Source: Melitaea cinxia (Eukaryota > Arthropoda > Insecta > Lepidoptera > Nymphalidae). From it: 64,000 bases of DNA. The notes under the pieces were generated by a model. The model had not been told where the DNA came from. It was given only the letters and a program-made list of their open reading frames with translations, and made no database searches. The stretch is taken from assembly GCF_905220565.1 (NCBI RefSeq), contig NC_059404.1, positions 16,086,472 to 16,150,471 on the forward strand. The letters are read 5' to 3'. Below are positions 25,964 through 38,000 of the stretch, one piece after another (within the stretch, counting starts at the first letter, position 1; every line of letters starts with the position of its first letter). Both the position numbers and the translations under genes were made by a program.

Positions 25964-26307
25964 TCTATACTAATACTATAAAGAGGTAAAGTTTCTAACT
26001 TTGTTTGTTTGTAAGGGTAATCTTCACAAATACTGATCCGATCACGAAAATTCTTTTACTAACAGAAAGCTACACTATTCAAGAGTGATAAATGCTATAT
26101 TTTATTGTGATTGAACGAAAAACTCAGTGAAAATTCTTATACATAAAATTCTCGTGTCACAATGTTAGTTACAATACTCCTCCGAAACGACTGGACTAAT
26201 TTTTATGAAATTTTGTGTGCATATCGGGTAGGTCTGAGAATCGGCCAACATCTATTTTTTTTTTGTTAAGGGGGTTATGGCAAAACAACGTTTGCGGGGT
26301 CAGCTAG
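25964..26307 (+). mobile_element. Helitron-like composite element
   Basis: Starts TCTATACTAATACTATAAAG after A and ends GGGGTCAGCTAG before T, with the hairpin GCAAAACAACGTTTGC just before the end. From about 26135 it matches the 24.6-kb copy (TAAAATTCTCGTGT onward), so it seems to combine two family heads. Confidence 0.75.
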
Positions 26308-26757
26308 TTTAATATAAAAATTTAATATGCTTGTTTTATTTCAATATTGTCTGTATAGACCGGCTGTTACCTAAAATATGTATTCATGAAGTTGCCTACT
26401 ATATTCATTAAGTTCCCTAATTTAGGAACAGACGCAATAAGAGTAAACATCTCCTTTCTGTGTTATGGTAGTCTACGAGTATAACAACATCGCTCAAACG
26501 ATTTTACAATAGCCTTTATAAAATTTAAAATTTTATTATAAAGATGTGTGGATTTAGTGTATTTTTCTCTGCAGAATATACATTCCGATTCAGTGGTACT
26601 ATAACTATATGCTATATTAAAATGATTATGATATGAATATTAAATGATAGCTATGATTAAAATTTTAATTTTTAAGATGACCATTGACCATTTGATTTTA
26701 TTTATTTTTCTATACTATAACATTCTTCCTGTTTATATTTCTGTTTTGAAATACACA

Positions 26758-26941
26758 TGCCGTAGACGGGCAGCAGCGTCTTCGGTGCGACAAAGCCAGC
26801 CCTGCGGTCACCAACCCGCCTGCCCAGCGTGGTGAATATGGGTAACACACGTGAGTTCACACCATTTTTGGCGTGAACTTGTGGAGGCCTATGTCCAGCA
26901 GTGGACTGTGATAGGCTGAAATGATGATGATGATGATGATT
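26758..26941 (+). mobile_element. Short RTE-derived element with (ATG)n tail
   Basis: GACGGGCAGCAGCGTCTTCG, GCCTGCCCAGCGTGGTGAAT, CTTGTGGAGGCCTATGTCCA, GCAGTGGACTGTGATAGGCT and a GAT repeat tail. Head as in the RTE LINE at 51.4 kb, tail as in RTE 3' ends. 5'-truncated. Confidence 0.75.
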
Positions 26942-27364
26942 ACAAATTAAATGCAGAGATGATGCACTTACAGAGTTTAATAATATGCTATGGTCGGTAA
27001 AACCATTCATCAATAATTAATTATTTACATATTTAAATAATCTCTTATTGATTTGTTTTTAAGTTTTGAAATTTATCCGCTAATGAAGTTACAAACATTG
27101 GTAAAACCATTTATACATTATTGTTATTTTATTTTTACTTCCTTAATTACTATAATTGTACTTAAAAGCGAATTCTCTTAATACAAACGTAATGGAGTCG
27201 TTGCCTGAGTAGATTGGAACGTAAGGCTGCAAATTTTAGAGGGTGGTAAATTTTTTCTAAATTTTGGTTAAAAATGGACATGCCCACAAGCTTTGCACAA
27301 CAATGGATAACTAAAAAAAATCCGGTCAAGTGCGAATCGGACTTGCGCACGAAGGGTTCCGTAC

Positions 27365-27500
27365 ATTGATCAAAAATCAAAATCAATCAAAATCAAAAAT
27401 TTCTTATTCAAATAGGCTCTAAGAGCACTTTCGAATCGTCATTTTACAAATCAAAACTTTAAAAATAAATTATTATTTTTGTAAAAGTGAAGCTACTATT
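27365..27500. repeat. Interspersed repeat, same family as 22.3 kb
   Basis: AATCAAAATCAAAAATTTCT-TATTCAAATAGGCTCTAAGAGCACTTTCG followed by ATTATTTTTGTAAAAGTGAAGC. Confidence 0.6.
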
Positions 27501-28769
27501 GTCTATCTAAAATAAAAAAAACTGTCTAAATATTTCATTTTATTATTACCCATTTCGCAAAACAGCTCTGGGTACCAAATCATTGGTACCAAGGTTGTCC
27601 AGACTCCTTAATGTAACTAACATCGACGTCTTTGCTGACTCATTTACCAAGCTCAGACGGGAATTGTGCGAGACATGGACGAATTGTTTTTAAGATCGCT
27701 ACTCCTCCTTATGTATAATATGACTGTTGATTTTTATACATTTTAAGTATGTTTTTTTTTTATATATTGGAATGTAACGCTTCTTTTTGCATGTGGTGTT
27801 AACCTTAAGAAATTGTAACAGATAATTGTTCAGTTTGAGCGATCTTCGAGGCGACTTCACAGTGAAAACTAGTGATCAAGAGTGGTACCAGCGAAACCTA
27901 CGACATTGGCTACGACTTAGGACATCCTTAGTGCTTAGTGTTTGAACCTAGTGCTTTGTGTTGGACCTAGTGCTAGTGAATAGTCTTGAAAAGAGTCAGC
28001 AGGTTTTTCTCTCCAAATCCTTCGAACCCTAACACGTACCTAACAGTATAATATTATAAAAATTGATACAAATTTAAAATAACTTTTAACACTTTACATT
28101 ATATCATATTAGATTTTAAAGAAATGGACTTGATTCCAATTCTCATTGAAAGTATTTAAAATTAGTTTTACAAAAAAATTAAATTTGGAGATGACCGTTT
28201 TTGAAAACTAACACTTGAATTACGCTAAAGTAAAATTGAAGTATATTATTTCAAAAAGTTTCAATTTTTGTCAAACATCGTTGTATAAACAACTAATCTC
28301 TTAAATTAATAGTCTCCTAGATCCAAACATATATTACTTTATCGAAAAATAATAAACATCTTTTATATACTATTTTTTATATTGAATATTTGTGAAAAAG
28401 CCGTGAACGCAGCGCCAACATGTATTTTTTAACAACTTTACAAAACGAAATACATTTAAAAAATTACTAATTTAAATAGCAAATGAAATAAAAATATCTG
28501 TATTCGTAGTACGAAATACTATTTTTTTTTTTATAGTTATTCTAACTAGAACTGGAGATTGACATTAAATAGTAGATATACCATACAAGTTTGTGGTATT
28601 GGTGATAGCATTTTCTAAAAACTAATACACATAATACACAAAAATAACTAAATATGCCTACGCTTTTATTTAAAAAATGAAAAATAGACACAAGTTTATT
28701 CAGCTTAATTGGGAAATAATAAATAATACTATTAAAATAGACTTATAATAATTTAAACATTATCTCAGC

Positions 28770-28963
28770 TAGCCATACCTGAAAGCTCCTGTCGCGCAGC
28801 TGACTATTTGACATCTGACAGTGACGTATTGGATTGTTGAAGATGGTTGAACGACTTAATATCAACTTTCTTCGTTAATAGCTTACAAAATAAACAATGA
28901 TCTAATATCTCTTGTTTCCATATTGTTACACGCGTCTACTGTTACATATATTTTTAATATAAA
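28770..28963 (+). promoter_or_regulatory. WDR44 promoter and 5' leader region
   Basis: The 190 bases before the ATG have no convincing TATA box at a fixed distance. A TGACGTA (CRE-like) followed by TTGG lies at about 28823-28833 and GC content is slightly higher near 28790. The transcription start is not resolved; an upstream non-coding exon is possible. Confidence 0.35.
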
Positions 28964-29031
28964 ATGGGTGACAGTAGCGATTCGGAGGAGTTTTACGACG
29001 CTGAAGAGTTCACACCCGTAAAGGGATCAAA
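28964..29031 (+). CDS. Wdr44: WDR44 exon 1 (FFAT motif)
   Basis: ATG to the donor GTGAGT at 29032, phase 2. Encodes MGDSSDSEEFYDAEEFTP. The core EFYDAEE preceded by an acidic tract fits the FFAT consensus (E-F-F/Y-D-A-x-E) that binds VAP MSP domains, and the human protein has the same motif at the same place. The ATG is chosen because it opens directly on this conserved block. Confidence 0.92.
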
Positions 29032-32000
29032 GTGAGTGCTGTTTAGCTGTAATTACCTCGCGATATGTTTCAGGGATCATTTTTTAATATAATGACTAAG
29101 TGCATGTCAAGAATTTTCCACCTGGTATTTTTATTTAACGTTTCGTGTTGTTTATGTAATGTTTTGAACCAAAAAAACCAGTATGGCTAGACTATCTAGT
29201 TCAACAGATGTTTTTGGTAGTTATGTACGTCCTTGGTACAATTGGCAGGTGATTACCTACACAAACTGTCGTTACTGGCGCGAGACTGATTAGTATTAAG
29301 GATCTCTTGTTATTTTATAGTTGATACATAAAGAGTTTGAGTCTGGAGTTGCATTGTTGTGTTTTTAATGACTAAAGTTTACTCATGACGAAAATGTCTA
29401 AATCAATTTTGTTATTGTGTTTGCCTATTAAGTAAGTACTTCTTTTTTTTTTTGTATGGAGAAGATAAATAATAATCTTAACTTCTTATTCTTACAATAT
29501 TCAAAAATTCGTATTTCATTTCCTTACCAGTCATAAAAGTCCTATTAGTTTTTAGTTGTAAATTTATAAATATACAAATTAATTTATTTGAGATTAAATT
29601 ATTTTGTTATGATATTTTAAAATACTAGATATATTTCTTATTTTATCTTTACAGATTTTTTTCTTTTCCAATTTCTGATTAAATTATAAAATTTGCAAAC
29701 AATATCACCAACATCAACAAAAAATATCACTAAATTTATATACTTTATTTGGATAGTTGTTCTTTTTTTTGTTTTTGTTTTTTGTTGTTTAAAAATGTGT
29801 ACAATAAACATAAACAATTTTACTCACAATAAAACTTGAAACAACACAGTGTCATTGTGATAAAAAATTATAAACAAACTTTTATTTCACTTGAGTTTTA
29901 TTTTAATTAATGTACTTGTGACTTAACTTCTGACTTCTATGAAGAATTAATGAAAAACAATATTCTCACATATTCCAGTTACCATTTTTATCGCACTATA
30001 TACTTGAAATATTATTAAATATTAAGTGTATTTGTATTTATAGTAATACAGAAAAATATGTTGCTTCACCCATCATGTCACATTTTCAAAGCATATAGAA
30101 CCATATTTATAATAAACAGAAAAATTGTAATAGATATTTATATTCCAGGGTAATAAAACATAATTAATATGTACATATATAAAGTATCTTACATCATATG
30201 CATTATTTATCAGAGCCAATATTTTAGATATTTTTTTTGTGTTTATTGCTTAAGAAATTATATAAGGCACACTGTATAAAAAATATATATATGGAGTGAA
30301 ATTATGTTAAGTAGTGATGCTGGGAGTCTTGCTTTACCGTGATTTTAACTGGTTATGCAAGATATACATATACTTTAAATCTTAAAGTTTAATTAGATAC
30401 AATATGGTATGCCGGGGCGAGGTGGCAAGTGCTAGCGCAACCCCATCTCGCCCCATCCAAGCGGACGACTACCCACACGTGTTGGTTTTTTTAGTCAGTA
30501 GGAGTGTAACATAATGCGCCCCCGCGCCAGAGGGTATCCATGATGGATTTTCCCCATGTAAAAAAAAGGTATTATATATCTGAAATATGTTCAAGCAACT
30601 TTTTAACTTGGAATTTCACTCCCCTATATTTTTAAAACCACTGTTGGCAAGTAGGTGTACATAATGTGTGCTCTTCCTCATTCAAAGTCCTCAAGCATTA
30701 TAGTCTATGGACTTTGGTAACTGCAAACAGTCCTGGCACTTACGTACCTGGAGCTTCACAAGTGCCTTGCCAACATATGTATTTAAGTTCTTACCGTTTG
30801 TAGGTAGTGTTGCGTTCCTGTGGTATATTGCAGGAGATCATCGGATACGGTATCTGCTTACCATCAGGCATACATCTGTTTTGTTATCCACCTTTGTAGG
30901 ACAAAAAAAAAAAACGAAACATCAAACTAAAAAACGAGTGTGCTTTAGACCACACGACTGAATTAAACTTCTTTAGCTCCATGTAATTTATATCTCCCTC
31001 TCAACTTCCGTTCGCCTCCCCTGATCACACTTCGTAACGCTCTCGTTACGCATTCACCAGTTTACTCCCCAAGTCATCATGAGTAAAAAAGTTGTACTTC
31101 TAAAATAATGTTACATACAAAAAATTGTGTTTTAAAAGTTTAAAAACTTGATTTTTAATAAAGATACAGTAGTTCGTTTTTGATAAAGGCTTGGTGACTG
31201 AAGAAACGTAACTCTATATGTAGTCTCTATAGTTTGAATCTATCCAGAGTTTACAATGTCTATCAATTTGTATGTTTGTGTTCTTTGTTTAATTGTTACT
31301 TCTCTTGTTTACAGGAGATCATCAATGTGTAAAAATATAAACATCTCGGACATTTCCAATGAAGAAAAGGATAAAATACAAAACAAAAGCAACGATACAC
31401 AGTTCAACAACACTGATGTGGCCACCAGTACTCCAGCTTCAGAGAACACAGTTCAACAAGATGATAGGAATAGTATAAAAAATGTTTGTATAACCTGCAT
31501 TATTATTTCAACTGCTCAAAGTAAACGTTTCCTTTTTGAGTTAATAATATTCGTATGTATAATATAATGAAATCCTACAAACGATTTTGCTATTGTCTCA
31601 ATATAAATTTAAATAATGTGCTTATTAAAAAAGTTATTAACTTATTATTCGGTGCATGATTACATAGATGATAAAGATGTGTGAACTTAGTAATGCTATA
31701 TTTCATGCACGCTTCAGCCTGTAATATCCCACTACTGGGCATAGGCCTCTTTCCCCATGTAGGAGAAGGATCAGAGCTTAATCCACCACGCTGCTCCAAT
31801 ACGGGTTGGCGGATATATACTATGAGTAACGATCACTATCAGGTGTACATGATAACAACCGGGACCGACGGCTTAACGTGCTCTTCGAGGCACTGTGGGG
31901 CCACAAGGACTGCACAAACACCCAGACCACGGGAAACACCTGTATGGCCAATACAAATGTTTGTCATGTGGGGGGATCGAACCCCAACCGCCAGCACAAC

Positions 32001-35000
32001 AGGTACAATCCAAACAAGATAAAAATGTGTGAACTTAGTAACGCTGTATTTCATGCAAAATATTTCTAATTTTGTCTTGTCCCCGTCTCGGCAAATATCA
32101 CGTAATTTTTTTATTAATTGGTCGAAAAATTACCAAAATTTTCTCATGTAATTAATAGATGCCTTCTTAGCTATAAATTATTGTTGACAGCAAATATAGT
32201 AGAAAAAAAAACAAATAATTTAGTATGCTTCATTGACTTTTAGTATTGATTCAGTCTGTAACATCCTGCTGATTAGGCATTAGCCTCTTTCTCCACGTAG
32301 AAGGGTCCGAGATTAAATCATCACATTGTTCCACATCAGATAGAAACATCTTTAATTACATTTAATTTTATTTGATTTAATTTTTAACTGACTTTAAAAT
32401 TAAAAAACGAAAGAGATTCTCAATTTGATTATATTTATTTTATACTTAAGGTCGTACAAGGTCGTAAACGGTTTCAAGAGCTACGCCGATGTATGCAGAC
32501 TGAAGAAGAAGATGAGCCCGATCCGGGAGCCCCTGTTTCAGCGCCTATGGAACACCCCTTCAAGTAAGAAGTATATTTAATGTTAAGTAGTTTTGTGGCT
32601 AAATGGCAAAAAAAACAATATTTTTTTTTTTATTATGACGAAAAACTTTAAATACTGGGAACTAAAATAACGACGAATATTTCTGAAGCATGTTTTTTTC
32701 TCACAAAAAAAAAATTTACATTTTTTTGTGTTTATTCAACAAGTGAAAGTATGTATAAGTAATAAGATGTGTTAATTTTACAATACAGCGTAATTGAGTT
32801 TAGCCTGTTGTAGTTTTAAATCGATCCTGAACGATGTTTACGACTGAAATTTGTAAGTCAGGATGGCCGAGCGGTCTAAGGCGCTGCGTTCAGGTCGCAG
32901 TCCACTTCTGTGGGCGTGGGTTCGAATCCCACTTCTGACATACGTTTTTGCACCTTATTATTTTTTTTAATCTATCGCGTCTGTAATTATTTTGGTTATT
33001 ACGTTTATTTATATGTTTATTTTAAGGGATATTATATTTAGTGATATAGTTTTACCTCTGTGAGCGCTGCTGGGATATATTTCTGACATTATGTCATTTA
33101 AGAATTTTTTTTTTACTGAAAAAGAATACGAACTTTTATTGTAAAATTTTTAATAAATGAATGTATCATACAAGAAAAATGATTGTTTTTATATATTCTT
33201 TGCTTATAATACAATAAAATGTTTGATATATATATATTGTTATTTCAGGATTATATCTCACGATACAATGAGTCTACAGAGTATGACGTCACTCGGCAGA
33301 ATTGGAAGAATTTTGAGTGGAGTGGCGGACTCACACCGTGAGTACCTACTTTACGTTCTATAAATATATTTCCCTTTAGACAAAATTACTATTGAAGTAA
33401 ATTAAAGAGAATATCCACTATTAATAAATACTAAATTTTGTTTAAATAGTTTTTATTAGGTAAAAAAAAAAAAACTAAATTAGTAAATGGTGGTCTTTTT
33501 TGCAGTTTACCTTTGTATAAATAAGTGAGGAATAGGTTCCAGGATTACCTCATAAACTGAATTGTTTAAAATATAAATAAATAAATAAAAGGTTCACACT
33601 CAACGGCCCCCAGTAGGATTTTCTTCTGTGTCGGGAGTCTGGAAACACACACACACGCACAAACGACGACAAACATTTATATGGCCAATACGAATATCTG
33701 CCGTGAGCGGGGATCGAAATCGCGACCGCCAGCTCAATAGTCAGTACTGTGACCGCTGCGCCAACGCGTCGTCAAATATCATTATAATATCATTATAATA
33801 TGTATGTTTCTATAGAAAACATCCGCGATCCAACATTTGCTCCGTCCGCGTCTTCAAGGGAACCTTCCACGATATCGGACGATCCTTTAAGCGTCGACAG
33901 AAACCAAACAGTTGGTAAGATGTGTTGTATACTTTCGAAGACTAATGAGCGGCATTATATTAAACCACGTACACATACTATTTTTAAGTTATTTACAAAC
34001 AATTACTTACTTAGTTACTTAATATCTTAAGTTCGAACGAACTGAGGTATGGCATAGCTGGAAATACCCTGCTCAATATCGGAAGAAGCCTCGGAAGATC
34101 GCCTGAGGAAGTACCTCGACCTCACAGTAGATCACAGCTAAATAATACTGTTTTCAAGCAGTACTATGTTCCTGTTGGTGAGTAAGGTGACCAGAGCTCC
34201 TGGGGGGATTGGGGATTGGGTCGGCAACGCGCTTGCGATGCTTCTGGTGTTGCAGGCGTCTATAAGCTACGGTAATCGCTTACCATCAGGTGAGCCGTAC
34301 GCTTGTTTGTTGACGTAGTTGTATTAAAAAGAAAAACAATGCTCAGTTGTTATTGCTTTCTTTAAAGGGGGGGGGGGGGTCTGTAGGTGTTATAGATCAC
34401 GTTCCACGTGAAAAACGAATCCTGGCCCCTTTTTGAATTTTACTTTATCTTTATAAACGAGTTACGCTGGCAAGGTAGTGATTACTTTCACTACATATTC
34501 GGCTACATAAAGCGAAATAAAAACCGAAATTAAGAACGCCCCCCCACTTGAAGGGCCGCAGTTAGCAGTCGAACACCATTTATATGTATATGATATTTTA
34601 AAATCACTTTTAAATCTATCATATGGATTATGATTATAGGTATACATGAGTTGTTCTATTTAAATGATTTTTGTATAAAGCTTAAAAATAGGTCGTATGT
34701 ATGTGTATGTGGTTTGATTTTTTTTAAAGTTGTTTGCATCCTGTGTGCTCTGTTTTTTTTAAATTACTACTTAAATGTCATTATGATATTTTAAAATTGG
34801 AAAAAAATTCTGAATATTTTAAATTTAAAAATTTGATAGGTCGATGACCTCAATAAATCTTAAATTTAAGTCATTACTTTTGACTTACTTCTATGATGTA
34901 ACTAATTTTCAAGGGCAACTAATACTATATTTTTTTTTGGCTTCGTCCGTATGGGGATAGCGCTTTTCTGTGGAGTTATTCTAGTAATTCTCATAAAATG

Positions 35001-38000
35001 TTTTATAATAAAAATTAAAAAAGGATCATTCAGTGATTTTTAAATAAATGAATTAAATAATAATATGTTACAATAACTATGAAGTAACAAGTATAAACTT
35101 GTGTTGTTTATTGAAAATGTTTCTATCTTGATGTTGTTTAGGTGATAATCTGTGCTATATGCTCTTGATTGGCTTTAATATTAATTGTATTTAAATAGGC
35201 CTACTTTTTTTGAAAAACGTATGGGTTCCCAAATTGTGTATTTACAACTTTTTTCGAGAGTGCGCGTACCAAGTTGCTCATGTTTCTTAACAGTTCGCGT
35301 GTTGAAACGCTTGGTTTGCGTAACTGATCATAGAAGAAATGGCGGGAAAACATGGCGCCACAGATTGTCAAATCATGTTATGCGAACGAAAAAGCGCTCA
35401 CTCTCGACAACCTAAAAATAAAGTGTTCGTCCTGAGCGGCAGTTTATTAAAAATGCAGAATAAATATTGTACTACTTTAGTAGTCATACTTAACCCTGTC
35501 CGGTTAATTGAATATTTATTTTATATAACAAAAACATTTTTTTGGTATAACAGATCGTTTTTATTTTTTTAAGTTTTGTAAGTTTAATTAACTTTTCCTT
35601 TCGAAAATTATTTAATTATTTCAAATAAATGATAGTTATTTTTGAAATTTTTTTATAATATACGTATAGTAAAGAAAAAAAAAAAGAATATTCTTCTTCT
35701 TGTATAATGGTTTCCGTGAGGATTTTCCAATGTCAGAGTAAGTCATATGTATTGTTTGTATGATTTTATGTTTAGGGTAAATGCTCTGCTAAGAATATTG
35801 GTGTCATGAGAGTACAAGTGTTAAATATTTATACGATGTTAATAATGACAGGCAAAAAGAATATTGTATAATATATGTTGACAAGCGTTAATTCCGCCGA
35901 TAAACTGTCACACAACTTAGCGGGTTAAGAAATTGTAAAGTATCTGGTCCAAATAAAGAATTTATTATTAAAAAAAATTGTGTTTGTGTAAAAAATAATA
36001 TTCTCGAAATTTATATTATAATAGCAAGATCAGTCAAAGGCAATGATATTAATTCCAAGCCTCAGAGGAGCATTAACAAATTCGTTCATATTTTTTTTAG
36101 TATGGGATATAAATATTATACGACTCATGAAAATGCGTATACTATACGCTGTCACTCAGGACGTACACTAATATATGGATCGTTCAATTTGGCCCGCGTT
36201 ACTATGTGTGCATGTTCTAGTGCATAAAAAAATTAGATTTTTGAACACCCTAAAAGTAATCCGAGTAACACACGTTCGTATCGTGCGTGTGTTATCAATA
36301 AAAATAAAACATAATTTTATTTAACAGATATTGCATTTTTATATTTAGAAAATCAAGAATTTGATCTCTAAATTATTTCTTGTTTTAAAAAAAGAATTTG
36401 ACCGCGATTGATTACTTATTCTTTCAAACATGTAGTTATTGTATTACAAACGTGCAAAATCACGCGCTAAGATATTATATAGGTTTTAAACACCTTTATA
36501 TGTATACATTTATACAGTATACAACGTGTTATAAAACTGGCGTCCTTCCATTGAACTGTGATATTAGAATCGATATTATAATCTAAATATGTAACTTACT
36601 TGCCCTTACGCTTTTATAAAAATAATATAATTAATATTTAAATAATTATTAATTATAAAGTTTCCGTCGAGTGTACGTTAGTGTTACCTAAGTTTTACAG
36701 TGTAGTCGGTTATTTATAGTCAATTTTCCCTCATCTCAACCTTTTTTTCGAATTTGTCGATTTTAAAGTTACGTGGTAAGAAGGTGTACTTACAAGTGCT
36801 TCAGTTTTTTTCTCGTATAATTTGGACTATGTACCTGCATGTATCTCTATATGGCCCTAAACGGAAGGACGCCAGTTTAATAACACGCTGTATAGTTTGA
36901 AAGCTAACTGCGGTCATTCAAGTAAGGGGTTCTGTAGGTGTTATAGATCACGTTCAATATGAAAATAAAATTCCTAGCTCTTTTTTAAATTTTACTTCCA
37001 TAATCGTCCTTTCAATGTAAATTATAGCCGTGGTTACGCGATTATTGGAACGTGATCGTAAACGAATACCACCTACAAGACCTCCAACTATCCTTTGAGT
37101 GTGATGCTAAAAAAAAAATTAAGGACCGCAGTTAGTAGTCGAACACAATATATACATATATGTGACGTATATACGGTATATATGTATACATATGGCTAAG
37201 TATCAAGTCGGTCAGCTCTAGCGATGGAGCCGGACGTGATCGCCAGTACGAAGGCGAACAGCCTCAAGCAGAACCGCGGCGGTTCCATAGTGTCAATCAG
37301 CGGGGAGCCGCGCCCCGTCGCTCCGCCTAGGAGGAAGAAGAGAAGTTAGCACTGTTATATGCGCTCTTATATCTTAAACTAAGAAAGAACTATATTTTTA
37401 CAAGATTGAATAACTGGGTAGTGCCCAAAGTCACAGTGATTAGACGCTGCGCTTTTGTTATTAATAAGATGCCTTCGTTAAGTGTGTATAATGACCTTAT
37501 GGCGAAATAAAATCATTCCATTTCCAAATTCTCAAATAAATAATTCTTTTGTTCCCTTTATTTATTTATTTTTGAATTTTAAATATTACAAAAAACGTAA
37601 AAACGTGTTGGGCAAAATGAGATGAAAACATTCGTTTCGATGATGATAATACAGACTTAACGAACGTCTAAAGAAAACATATTAGAGACAAGTCAAAACA
37701 AGTCAAATACAGCACAGCGTCTACTCAACATAGTGATCTAAGACGGAGTTATATAATGATTGACTGACGATTTATTGCATATCCACACTATGATCACGGC
37801 TCATAGCTATTTAAAGTAATTTTATTAGCTAGCTATCTAACTCATATGATCAGCTTAATTCAAACGATAGTTTCAGACTTATTTCAAATGAAATTTCTTC
37901 TTCTCGTCTTACTAGTCTAGCGCGAACTAGGCAAAAATCTAAATCAATCATCATCATCATCATCATTACAGCCTATACAGTCCACTGCTGGACATAGGCC

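Larger units (their letters stand above)
18748..28769. other. Intergenic region between divergent GST and WDR44 promoters
   Basis: Repeat-rich spacer. Named elements are listed separately. Short frames such as 21792-22190 fall in AT-rich DNA and lack coding character. 27500-28050 has mildly repetitive text (AGTGCTTAGTGTTTGAACCT, CCTAGTGCTTTGTGTTGGAC-CTAGTGCTAGTG) whose nature I cannot identify. Confidence 0.5.

Noticed and set aside
35185..35572. Overlapping frames of 76-77 codons
   Set aside because: No recognisable domain, no flanking splice signals in WDR44 phase, and simple AT-rich C-terminal ends.
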